In this document: in pieces, positions 11,939 to 23,045 of the stretch
How the letters are laid out: each line of letters opens with the position of its first letter
Position numbering within the stretch: the first letter of the stretch is position 1
Origin: Psilocybe azurescens
Lineage: Eukaryota > Basidiomycota > Agaricomycetes > Agaricales > Agrocybaceae
Reading direction: 5' to 3'
DNA length: 64,000 nt
Assembly (NCBI GenBank): GCA_023853785.1
Contig: JAJIRX010000622.1
Location: forward strand, 744,001-808,000
Notes under the pieces: model-generated
What the model saw: the letters and a program-made list of their open reading frames with translations, nothing else
Told to the model about the DNA's origin: nothing
Database searches by the model: none
Translations under genes and position numbers: made by a program

Positions 11939-14250
11939 GCTCTTTAATACACTGCCTATAGCGACTTCTATAATCCTTCACCGATCATTTATATGGCAAC
12001 AGGGACTTGGACCGTCGATACGAGTCATCTACATATGTATGTTTCGTAATTTCAAGTAATTATCGATTAACGCTCTATCCATTGGGTACAGAGTTTGTTT
12101 ATATAATGAATAGTATATCTTACCTGGACCCAATATTATCAGTGTGGACACAAAGATAATGCATAGCCGCTCAAAACAGGATAACACATATTAGTTGCTT
12201 CAGAAATGAATCTCAATTAATTAGCGAATGCATCAATTTAAGAGAAAATATGCTAAATCTCCGCTTCCAAAGCTACTCGAAGAACTTCCATTCCTGGTCG
12301 TCAAACATGTATACATGACGGTCCGACAAAAACATAGAGCCAATTTGTGCACCAACGTCACAATTTAGCCAGCATGGATCATTTTGCAACTTCTTCATAC
12401 TTCGCCTCCAGGCCGGTTGCCGTTCTAGTTTGTATAACGTTATTTTCCTGGCATGCTGATCCCTGTACCCAGGTTTGTATGAGTGACCATCATCACCAAG
12501 TGAAAGATATCTGGGATCTCCTCGATAATGACCCAGGGATTCAGACCAGGCAGGCGGCCAAGCGCGCAAAAGCGTCGTCATGTCGAGATGATCATCTTCT
12601 GAGTTGTCTGTGCTCAGGCCGCTTTCAGACAGAGATCCATGCTCAACGGCTTCGCCCATCGGGTAGACTGGAAATTGCAAGGCGGTGCCAAGGCGATTCC
12701 TTTTCAGGGACCGCTTTTTGCTCTCAAGCACCAACTGCTGAGGGATAGGTAGCTTTCGTTCTGAGGGAGTTAATGGGCTGACAGGCTCTTGCAGTGTTGA
12801 GTCTGATGCATCGTCTGAATACTCCAGCAGGTCATCGCCCGTAAGATCTTGCTCAGCAATACTCGAAAGAGAATAGCTGATATCTGTACTGAGTGACTCT
12901 CGATCGCTGGGATAGACATTCCCAGACAGAGAACTCCACCACAACGTTTTGTCGACAGGTAGGGCTGCTTCTTCTGGACTGATACCGTCGCTATCATCGC
13001 GCCACAGCATCCTTCTTTTGTTAAGATTTACGATGTAGGTCTGATCATAGGGACCTCCTCCTGTATAAAGCCCATCTGGAACTGTCTCCCTGCTATGATC
13101 GTGATTATCACGCTGTCGTTTTAGGCGGGGCCGTACATCGTCTACCTGGATTGGGAGAACATATGCATTACTGAGACGAGATTTATCCGCCAGATTGTTG
13201 CCTGTGCTGGGAAGTGTCGGAGGGATCGGGAGGTGCGGTTCTGTAGATGACCCGTCTACCCTTATGGGATCTCGGTGAGCAGACATTTGTTGAACGGCAT
13301 CGGCCATTAATCCAACGACTCGAACATGATATGATGTCTCCCTCGCGAGCTTTGCCTGAATGTCGAACACATCGGCCGCTGTTTCGCGAACGCAATTTTG
13401 GGATTTTAGTGTTCCCCGTCTAAGATGCTTGAGGGTCCATTCTAGAGCTTTTGCAGTGTTGTAAAGACGGTCAGATGACAAGGGCACAATTTCAGATTCC
13501 TCAACCTGTTCTTCGTGACTCAAAAGAGGCAAAGAGTCGCCACTGACGCCACGTAGAGAGTTAGGGAGCCCTGCAGGTGATTCGCCTTGATCTGAACGTT
13601 CTGTGGCCAAAAAGTCGACAAGATCCATGACATCCTTGTAGATGACAAGTCCATTGGATGTAGGATATTGTAAATGACCGGGGATGTCAAGCGCCGGGAT
13701 CCATTTGTTCTTCGTGCACAGTATGGCACATATTATCTCAGAGTCAAGGGCATTGGCGTTCAGGAGATTGTAATGCTAGCAAAAACATAACAAAGAAGAT
13801 GGTCGGCGTTTCATAACAAGGCAGTCAAATGGCTTTGATTACTCACCATAGCATATTGAGACTGGACCTCCAATGGCAGCCTTCTGAACGTGTTTCGACT
13901 GATGGAATCATCAGTTGGAGTGCTCGTAAGTGGTAACAGGAGCGGTGGTTGACAGAGAGATTGGCTCGCGCTCAAATTGTCCATTAAGTTAGAGACTGAG
14001 CACAGCGCGTGAAAAGTTGAGTCTTGATATTCCTGCAAGCAGGTTGTATTGCCTGTTGTACGATAGGATACGCTACTAGACAGACTTCCGAGAGTGTGAT
14101 GATGAAGGCAGAAGAAGAAGAAGAAACTTGGCCGCTTGTCATCATCAGTGGCGAGACCGTATGCACAACACTGTATATAGAACAATTGCAGTGATATCAA
14201 GGACTCCTACTCTATGTTTGCCGACAGCCGGCAAGCCAAGTGTTCAAACA
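11400..14250. repeat. Right arm of the inverted segmental duplication (kinase tail plus F copy C)
   Basis: This is the reverse-oriented partner of 1660-4410. It carries the intact versions of both genes, so it probably represents the ancestral arrangement. Similarity to the left arm continues upstream of the F start, covering the promoter region up to about 14250. Confidence 0.75.
12273..13984 (-). CDS. Family F protein, copy C (intact; unknown function)
   Basis: Exon 1 is 13984-13847 and exon 2 is 13775-12273, joined in phase 0, giving about 546 residues with no internal stop. I do not recognise a domain. Visible features are an N-terminal segment rich in Ser/Pro/Leu, a conserved block around LDIPGHLQYPTSNGL and VMDLVDFLA, a middle Ser/Thr-rich region with a basic NLNKRRMLWRDD patch (possible nuclear signal), an acidic LLEYSDDASDS motif, and a C-terminal block with SESLGHYRGDPRY, PGYRDQHARKIT and MFDDQEW. 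The C-terminal block is the most conserved part among the three copies and is probably the folded unit. The gene converges on the FHA kinase, ending 335 bp from its stop, and the pair was duplicated together. A nuclear role with the kinase is a guess. Confidence 0.7.
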
Positions 14251-16301
14251 TTCACTGTTCAGTCACGCGATATGCCTGAGATGCCTCAGCCAAGCAGCAA
14301 ATGGCTTTGGTTGTGCTTTGGAATAGTTGCCCGTTGGTTGCTCTGACGCTCTGAAGACTTCTGAAGATCTGAATCTTCAAGTCGTATCTATGCCAGAACA
14401 CAAGGTTCCCCATGTGCTGCTCAGTCTGCTGCCTTAGTCGTGAGTCGTGACAGAGCGTTTTTAACTGCAAATGTATACGGTACTTGGCCAACGGTCTGGT
14501 AAATGTTATCATTGAACAGCTCGAAATCCCGGTACAGTTTGTCTATGGAACTGCTGTCAACATCCTGTCTTCTCTGAACTTATACTCGAGTACAGCTCCA
14601 CCTGACTTGGTCATGCACTACACCACCAGGACCAGAGTCCACCACAAGCATACCTCTTCGCCAAGTAGTCGTGTTCCTTTTAGCTGATGGCACTGTCTCC
14701 AAAGCGCTAGGGACCCCGGCCACATACTTCGATAAAAAGCCGACGCATTGACTGGAGGACAGTATCCGACACGCAATACGTGGCCCAGATTTGTCTGTTC
14801 TTGACTATGGCTCGCTTGCAACTTTACCGACAGGATCAATTTGGACTTCTCCTACTTACCTTGTGTGGACTACGTCATGCTCTTATAGATCTCTGAAGCA
14901 GCTTTTTGCTTCGATCCCGATAACTTGGAACGAAAGCGAAGAATTCAGTGTCTTCGAGAGATCAAGAAGTGTCCCCATGATAGGCCAAATGGGCTCCAGA
15001 TTTTGGTTCTGTACGGATCTAGCACGACAGTACATATTATAGGGCGATACCATGAATATCCTATGACAGCACTGTATTTTTACGGGTTTAAAGGTTCATG
15101 GTATGTAAATAACGCTTGCTGGCACTGGCACACGTTTTTGCATCTTCGATACGTACCCGCTCGCAAACTGTATCGGCCTCTTTCTCTCAGGTCGTTATCT
15201 GAGGCGGCCGGACTTCATCAATAACAATTGAGATATAACGCCGATTCTTGAGGTGAAAATGCGCTAGAAACCTGCGACGATATAAATGTCTAAAACCAAA
15301 CCGACCCGACGACCGGCACTTCTATGTCAACCGCAACAACGCCGATTTTGTTTACATGCTTGACACATACGGATACTATACCAAGTCTATCTCCTGGGAT
15401 TCTGATTCCTATAGGCGTATCGGATATTTTTCTCGAGGTATGTTCCTGGTTGCACCACTTGTTTGTTTGAGCGGTTAATTATGATTTTCTTTCCGCCCCA
15501 CAGATATAAATAGGAAGTAAAGGGACAATTGGAGAACACTGGTGGTGCTACTAGTAGTCGTCATTGGGAAACATCACTCTGTCGATCCACAGCCTAATCC
15601 CACTCCGCAAGTGCCGGGTATGGCTGAGAAAGATATTAGAAAAGCCGGGCGTTGTTTGTTCGGGTGTCATTCGCAGCAGCCATAGAAGAAAACTTGGCAA
15701 CATGGGGCTCGTTCACTTCTCGAGGCGTATGAAGCCCACTAGTTCGGGCCTCGCAGAAAGGGTATGTTGTAAAATTAAATGGAACGGCGGGCGGATGAGA
15801 TGCCTGAGTTACCCGGCTAATTCATGGTACTGCAATAACATCTCCGCTGTTACTCCTTGACCTCGGAGTCCATACCTTCTGTTTATTTATATCCTAGTCG
15901 AGAAGAATGCCGCTCATATAAATACCAGAACAGCCTGGATTTTTCATAGTTTCGTCTTATTTGCGATCGACCATGACCATATTCGAGTTGACGACGATGT
16001 ATGTTCAGAGGCCACTTTATATCATCGATTGATGGTAACAACAAATATTGTAGGAAACCCAATGTCAACGAATCTGATTGCGAGCATGAGAAAGAACAAG
16101 ACTCAAGAATCGAAACACTCTTCTACAACGACCCTACATCCAGCTTCTCTTCCGTTATCGGCCTGAAAGGGCCAAGAATCTCCTGGATCACGTTTCCAGC
16201 ATATGGTGAGTGGCTTAAGCCTTTTGAACCCGAACCATCATGGTGATATGGGCGACCGTATGACATGAAGGGTACTCAATTGTTGTTTGACAGGCTATTC
16301 G
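14251..16301. other. Unassigned region with coding-like scraps
   Basis: Short segments look protein-like on the plus strand, for example NRNNADFVYMLDTYGYY near 15340-15390 and PRISWITFPAYG near 16170-16205. I could not join them into a gene, and stops and shifts are frequent. This may be a decayed gene or one with many small exons. The stretch just upstream of 16301 should include the F-box gene promoter. Confidence 0.3.
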
Positions 16302-18037
16302 ATGTCGACATTCCCATTGAGCGATCAGGAGGCCCGCATTTGGCTCCGTATTGTTGGACTATCTGAAGATGAGGTTTCGCGCGTCAACTCGTCCCTAGAG
16401 TATCACAAGGAGCGCCTTCAAAGCATAACTATCCAAATCGACTCCGTCGTCGATCCAGTACCGGGAAGTGAAGAATTTCGGACGACCTTCTGTGGGTTGC
16501 CTTTCAGAAGGAGAAGGAAAGTTGGCAGGAAACGGAAGAATGAGCCAACCAGGTTGCCAGGGGCCCTTGTTATGTCGGAGGAAGCCACTGCGAAATCCAT
16601 CGCCAACCTCCGCTCTCTGCTCTCTCCAATACGACGTCTCCCCCCGGAAATTTTGACAGAGATATTCCAGTATTGTCTTCCCCAGGCAAATTCATTCGCC
16701 CTTCTCCGTACGAAGCTCCCCTTCTCCTTACCCATGTTTGTAGCGCATGGCGAAATGTATGTTTAGCGAACCCACTTCTATGGCGCTCACTTGAGATTAC
16801 CAACGGGTCTGGTACACTCGACATAAATCACAGGCGCAATATCTCTGCCCTTACCCATATGTGGTTTTCTCGGGCAGGCACTTGTCCACTCTCATTTTCG
16901 GTCGAGGACGACAACATTTGGGTACAGCGCGTCATGTCTACCCTCGGGAGTCTTGACCATCGTTTCCGGCATCTGAAGATCAACATACCGCAGTCAGCTG
17001 GCCTCCAGTTTGAGCCCGATCGGAACTATTCCGCCCTAGAAACCTTCGAAATATTTACTCCGCAAGGCCTCGAAGATTTTCAAGTCGCCACGCTCTCCAG
17101 CTCTTTATTGATGAATGCCCCGAAGCTTCGGGAATTTATTTGGAATAACGGTGCACACCTCCCACCGTCACACATCCGTATGCACTGGGGCAATCTGACG
17201 CGCTTGACACTGAACACCAGCATCAATATTGACCAATGTCTGATGATCATGTCCAAACTCGAGCGAGTGACCCATCTCACGTTTCACAATATCTGTCTGT
17301 CCAACCCTTCGGTATCCCATCTCAACGTCACCTTACCTGAACTCACCTCTTTTATCGTCTGCGCGGACTATAATATTTCTCGCATATTTGAGGAGGTCAC
17401 CATTCCCAAACTCAACGAGCTCATTTTGAATCTCCGTTATTGGCCAAATAGGTCGATCACGAATTTCCTTCGTCGGTCTCGATGTCCTCTGCAAAGTCTG
17501 AATCTTTACTTCCCTCCATTGACGGAGTCGGACCTTATCGAGTGTCTACAGATTGTCCAGAGCACTCTAAAAGACTTTACTGTTCAAAGCAATCCAGGAA
17601 TGTATTCTGTTACTGATAACATCATTGATCGACTCACAGACACGGGTGTCGGGGAGGTTCTATGTCCGAATCTGTCCGTGATGGCTCTTTACGATTGCAT
17701 TTCCTGTTCGCCTGGTCGCTTCGCGAATATGGTTCGATCTCGTCTGCGGCCCCTGCCTGCCATTCCCAGTAATTCGGACGTTCCAGGATCAACACACATT
17801 CGCCGATTCCAACGTGTCGTACCTCTTAGAGTAATCGAGATGTACGATGGTGAGGTAGAATTGCATCAGTTAAAAGAGCTGCGTGCACTGGGGTTGGTCT
17901 TGAAAATGTATTCGCTAGACGGCCTTGCTATAGAGATGTCGCAGGAGGATATCGAGCGGTTGAGGGCATTCATGGAGGAGGGCTTGGTGTTGCGGGTTTA
18001 TGAACCAACGACTGGACATTTTGGACCAATAGAATAA
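16302..18037 (+). CDS. Agaricomycete F-box protein with leucine-rich C-terminal region
   Basis: The first ATG in the open frame is at 16302. The protein opens with a helical segment, then LRSLLSPIRRLPPEILTEIF, the F-box start typical of the large agaric F-box families. The frame then breaks at the C run 16680-16683: adding one C joins it to the downstream frame (GKFIRPSPYEAPLLL, THVCSAWRNVCLANPLLW), which completes the standard F-box region. That frame runs open to 18037. The remaining 400 residues have regularly spaced Leu/Pro motifs (LTRLTLNTS, LTHLTFHNI, LQSLNLYFPPL) as in LRR-type substrate receptors. The presumed role is substrate selection in an SCF ubiquitin ligase. I treat the frameshift as a probable sequencing error, so this is one gene and not two. 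Confidence 0.8.
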
Positions 18038-18265
18038 ATCATATGGTCTTTGTATTAGATATGTATAGGATGTAAAGTAGCGCAACGGCAACACAACGGA
18101 AGCAATCAAGTACTAGCAATTCATATTCAATTCATCGGACAATTTTAGGCCGCGTCGGGGTTTTAAAAACAAACAACGCGTAAATAATGACTGGTTGACG
18201 CGCCAGACGCGTCTTACATTAGTCACTCGTTCTTGTTCTTACCCTCATTGAAATTCACCATCAAT

Positions 18266-19453
18266 ATGTCTGAACAAATCCCCTCTGCCCCTGCTCCATC
18301 GACACCTCTAAAGGAATCATACACATATCACTCTCCGACACCAACAGCTGCAGGCCCTTACATCCTGGGGGTGGACGAAGCTGGTCGAGGACCAGTCCTG
18401 GGTCCTCTGGTATACGGAGTTGCATATTGTCCAGCATCTTATCAAGAAGAAATGGAAGCACTTGGCTTTGCGGGTAAATTCATCCGAGGTTGCTCATCCT
18501 ACTATCTGCAGTCTTACTCACCGTGCACGTATTTCAGACTCAAAAACACTGAACTCAGCAACGAGATCGGGTCTACTCGATATTCTCAGTTCTGATCCTC
18601 CGAATCTTGCTTGGTCTGTACGAGTCGTTAGGTGTGTGTTCAGACGAGTAAAGGCTCCAAGATCTCAGTCTAATGCGTCTCTATAAAGTCCTCAGGCAAT
18701 ATCCAGCGGCATGCTGCGCCGTCCACCAATAAATCTTAACCGGCAATCAGAAGATGCAACGATCCTACTTATTCGAGAGGTCCTGGCGAAAGGGATTGTT
18801 CTATCAGAAGTGCGCTCTATCCTAGAGTCTTTCTCTATTTCTCTATTTCTTATCTATACGTCAAAGGTTTACGTCGATGCTCTCGGAAACACAACAACGT
18901 ATGAAAAATATCTTTCATCCCTATTCCCAGACATACAGTTCACGGTAACCCAGAAGGCCGATTCCAAATTCAAGATTGTGGGAGCAGCTAGTGTAGCCGC
19001 CAAAGTGACAAGAGATGCATGCGTTGAAGGGTGGCATTTCGAAGAAAGCGTAGACGGGAAGGAAGAACAGCCATGGTCATCAGCTCTTGGGTCAGGATAT
19101 CCATCAGGTTCGTTTTTGCTTGTTCACCTGGGGGAAAGTGTGGCTCAAATGGAGTCTTTAGATCCGAATACTCAAGCATGGCTGAAAACGGCTGTGGATC
19201 CTGTGTTTGGGTTCCCTAAAATCGTACGCTTCTCCTGGACGACAGTCAAGGTCATTCTAGACAAAAGTGCCCATCCTGTAAAATGGTAATGATGATTTCC
19301 TTCTCTTTTGCGGCATATGGTCTCTTACGGATATCTAGGGTCGACGAGGGCCAAGCTTCCTTAGTCAAAGCCTTCGAAGTCGGAAGCGGTCCTGACAAAG
19401 GACGATGTGCTGTTACGAAAGACCTACATATCAAAAGTGTGGATGTACTTTGA
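18266..19453 (+). CDS. RNH201: Ribonuclease H2 catalytic subunit A
   Basis: Exons read [21 protein letters not shown], then [14 protein letters not shown], then [51 protein letters not shown](D), [21 protein letters not shown] and the C-terminal [12 protein letters not shown]. This is the complete order of motifs of eukaryotic RNASEH2A, including the acidic catalytic residues in DEAGRG and VDALG and the aspartate of TRD. The enzyme cuts the RNA strand of RNA/DNA hybrids and removes single ribonucleotides from DNA in the nucleus. All introns are GT-AG and the frame holds throughout, in contrast to several neighbours. It ends 119 bp from the stop of the convergent SNU66 gene. Confidence 0.93.
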
Positions 19454-19571
19454 ATCGTCATATCTTTTGTATATCTAGCTTTATTTTGCACGACCGCTAT
19501 CTGATTAGGTTCAAAACTTAACTACACACCGAGAACATAAATAAGGAAAAGAAACGAGCGACTGGATATAT

Positions 19572-22491
19572 TTAGCGTCTCTTGGGCGGCGGAGAGCCTT
19601 GGGCTTCCTCTCCCGCTTTTCTCTTTGTTCCCAGACCGAATGCGACCTTGACACGGTCAGACGGCACCGCCGATCCGCCTGGAGAGGGGGCCTCCATGAC
19701 TGCAGAGGATATGCGCGAGAAACCAGCCTTTGGGGCAGGTGACGCCGATGCGGATGTTGTTGGTGTGATTCCGTTCGATGTCAGGTGAAGCTGAGGAGCA
19801 GGGACGGTCATAAAGCCCGAATCGGCTGCGTTTTGTGCATTCTTGCTTTCCTTCTTCTTCTTGGTCTTCTCTGTTTTGCCTTTGGCGAGAGGTTGGGCAT
19901 CCAAGAAGTCGCTAGCTTGTGGCACAGCACTGATAAAAAAGGAAGAATAGACGTTAATCGTAGAATCGAATATGACATATGCGTCAAGACATACCCTCTG
20001 TTTCCGACGGACAGAACAAAGTGGGCCTGCCCAGCCTTCTCCTGTCTCTGCTGGAAGGCTTTGTTCATACTCAAGGGCGTATCGCCGCTCGCCATAGCCT
20101 CCTTCTTCTTCTCTTCAGCGATCTTTTTCAAACGTTTCTCCGTCTTCATTTTACCAGAGCCTTTTCCGTGGAATTTGTGCGAAAGTGCCTTCCAAGCCTC
20201 CTTAGCCGTCAGAGCGCGACCGAAATCGTCATAGTAGACAATATTGACGTCTGGCTTGTAATTCTTGAAAGCCTCCATGTTCTCTCGAGCTTCCTGTTGT
20301 TCCCGAAGTCGGTTCTCGTACTCCCTCTGGGCCTGGTCCTTATTCGCGCCACGTGACTGGAGACGCTCCAGGTCACGTTGAGCAACCCTGCGCCGTTGGT
20401 CAGCTAACCAGAGATCCCTTTGCCTTTGGGTCTTCTCTCGGTCCACTTGATCCGCAGAAGGTTGAGCGAGGATACCTTGCTGTCTGAGTATGGTGAGAGT
20501 AGCCGCCATTCCAGTGCTGAATGACTGCTCGCCGGATGTGCCAACCTCTGGCTCATTTGCACCATGTTCCACGGCAGCTTGTTCCTCCGCTTCGGTCTGC
20601 TTGATTGCATTTTCGATAGCGTCTAGCATGTTCATATCGTAGTCTTCGTCCTCTTCGTCCTTGACCCGGACCTCTCCCGCTTCCAGTTCCTCCAGGGCAA
20701 CATCTCCATCGGTCATGGAGACATCTCTCGGTTCTGACTTCATGCGCGAAGACTCAGGGGCAGCTTGAGGTATTGTAACCTCTTTGGGCTCTGCTTTCGG
20801 TTTGACGATAGGATTGTTTCCAACTGCTTGTACGAACTCCGAAGTTTCGTCAAAGGTCAGGCCTCCTTCTTCATGGTCAGGGTCTTCATTCTTGATCATT
20901 AGCTGGTTTTCCTCCTCTTCCTCTTTGGCCCGTTCTTCAGCAACTGCGGAAACGATGGCATTATGTCTTTTGTAAATCGAAAATATTGAAGGTACTCACT
21001 CTTTTGGCCAGATCTTCTGGAGAGATCTTTTGGTTTTATGAAGCTTGGCTTTTCGAGAGCGAGCTAAAGCGGCTTGCAGTTCGTCGTCGTCGACAAAATT
21101 GGCATCAAGGTTTCGTACCATAGGAACAACAGGCTCGTCATCGTCCATCGGATCTTTAGAAAGTTCGTTGTCCGCAGGTACTCGTCGACTTGGACGTTTC
21201 TTCTTGGTCTAAAAAGTGTTTCAGTACCCATATCACGGAATTAAGCCAAATGTTTACTAACCTTGGGTTTTTTGAAGCCAACTTCACCTTCTTGTACGTA
21301 GTCGGCAGTAGAAATATTTTCTGAAGAGATCATGAAAAAGATGCCCGCACTGATAGACAACATGAACGTACTGGCATAATCGATGTTAAGAAGTGTTTTA
21401 TTCATAGAAGTGGCAGTTTGCAGCTTTTTCTCTTCTTGGAAAGCTTTGTTCGAAATGGTGGAACTGCCTAGCCTGAATTCCTAGAGAACCATCAGAAGAA
21501 AATAAAGGAAGTTTAATTCATAGGGCCTACTGTACTCCGAGACCCTTCTATGTCTTCATCGTACTTGGCCAAAATCGATCGCTTCATCAAACCTTGGTGG
21601 CCCTCCGCGAATTCATCGTCATCATACCCGGTATAATCACGTTTCTTGACTTTCAACTCCAGCCGCTCTTTTAGTCTTTCTTCTTCCGCCATTTCGACAT
21701 TCTGAAGCTCGTCCTCTATAGCGAATGTAAGTGGCAGTTTTTCGAGAAAAATGCATTAAACTGTACCTTCGTTATCAAGAATCCGACTGTCCTTCAGTGT
21801 GAGTATCCGAGCTTCGCCTTCGTCCATTTCGTCAAAGTCATGGCTGACCTTGAGACCGACGAGATCGCCTGAAGAAAACCACAATCATGTCAATTACCAA
21901 ACGGTGCATGCAATATACAAGGATGGGGGCAACTCACGTTCTGTATAATCTTCTTGCAATTCCTTATCACGGTTCTCAAACTCCTGCTGCCTCTTTTTCG
22001 CCAACTCCTTTTCCTTCCTCTTGTTTCTCTTGATCCATTGCAAGGTGTCGTCTACGTCCTCTGCTGCATCGCCGAGAGTTGCTCCTTTCAGTCCTGTATT
22101 GAGTTCTCGTCGATTCCGCACCCTGTCGAAGCAACACATATGAGCATCGGAATATCCTTAGGCTTCATGGTTGGGTCTGAGGAACCCGGGGAAATTGCAA
22201 TGAAGCGACAGTAACATGTAAAGAGGGAAACAAACTTACTTGGCTATTTTATCCTGAATTTTCCTGCAAAGAAAGACAGATGCAAATATATAAATACTTG
22301 TGGGTCCAGCACGGAGAGATTACTTACTTTGCATCCCTCTCCTTTGCCTCCTTCTCTCGCAACTTGGCATAGTTGTTTTCTGCCTGCGTATCCTTGTCTT
22401 CTGGGTCTTTGTCCTCAGTCAGCGGCTTGAGGCCTAGAGAAACACGAATCTTATTCGTCTCCTCCAGACTGATACTTTCTTCCATCGACAT
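19572..22491 (-). CDS. SNU66: U4/U6.U5 tri-snRNP component SNU66/SART1
   Basis: The start at 22491 gives MSMEESISLEETNKIRVSLG, the conserved SART1 N-terminus. Upstream in-frame codons to 22548 begin with TTG, not ATG. Later exons carry RRELNTGLKGATLGDAAED, DDTLQWI, NLDANFVDDDELQAAL, then a long exon 20899-19946 with GLTFDETSEFV, LDAIENAIKQ, MAATLTILRQQGIL and YYDDFGRALTAKEAWKALSH, and a last exon ending GSPPPKRR at 19572. These blocks identify SNU66, required to build the tri-snRNP before splicing. One frame problem is visible: at the T run 21028-21031 a base is missing on the coding strand (ISPEDLAK is recovered only by adding one A). It is divergent from the complex I gene at 22695. Confidence 0.92.
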
Positions 22492-22694
22492 AATGGCTTG
22501 ACTTGTTGTGGGTGGAGGTAGGACTTTGGATGTAGTGGTCAATGACAAGGAACGGTGGTATATGCGTTGGTGACATTGCTCAAGAATCGTTTACGTAATC
22601 CAAGTATTCCAACGTTGTTTCCCGACGACCTGTGCATCCTTCCGTCCTTCCTTAACTTACAGCCCAACATACAACATCGACGGTCTTGTCAGGG
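22492..22694. promoter_or_regulatory. Shared divergent promoter region
   Basis: About 200 bp separate the SNU66 start (minus) from the complex I subunit start (plus). Both are housekeeping genes, so a bidirectional promoter is likely. No clear TATA box is visible. Confidence 0.45.
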
Positions 22695-23045
22695 ATGTCG
22701 GCCATTACCTCGCCATTTCGTAATACATATCGCTACCTTGTGTGTTTGATTATGCCGCGCTGATCCTCAGGCTCAAGAAACTAACTCCGTGTTTTGTAGC
22801 AACGTCAAGCCCATGAAAACCCCGTCATTTTTTATTCAGTAGTTATTGGTGCTATTGGGCCAGTCATGGCCGTGGTTATTCCTCCAATTCGTGAAAACAT
22901 GGGATACAAGCATGCAGAGATGATCCCGGCCACGTATCCAGGTACGCTTACTTTGTCGTCTTCTATACGATTCATCTAAACTTCAACCTCGACCGTAGTC
23001 CCTAACCGTCCAAGAAGACCAACTGTTGGGTATGAAGACTCATAG
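22695..23045 (+). CDS. NADH:ubiquinone oxidoreductase 9.5 kDa accessory subunit
   Basis: Three small exons (22695-22739, 22800-22941, 22999-23045) give about 77 residues: MSAITSPFRNTYRYL, then HENPVIFYSVVIGAIGPV, IPPIRENMGY, EMIPATYP and a C-terminal PNRPRRPTVGYED. The HE(K/N)P-IF-S-VIG--GPV-----PPIR pattern and length match the fungal complex I 9.5 kDa subunit (NI9M), a single-pass inner-membrane accessory subunit. One hydrophobic segment (about residues 24-42) is the expected membrane helix. Too short for simple ORF finding; identified by splicing. Confidence 0.85.

Noticed and set aside
22492..22548. Longer SNU66 N-terminus
   Set aside because: The extended frame begins with TTG and the conserved N-terminus starts at the ATG at 22491.
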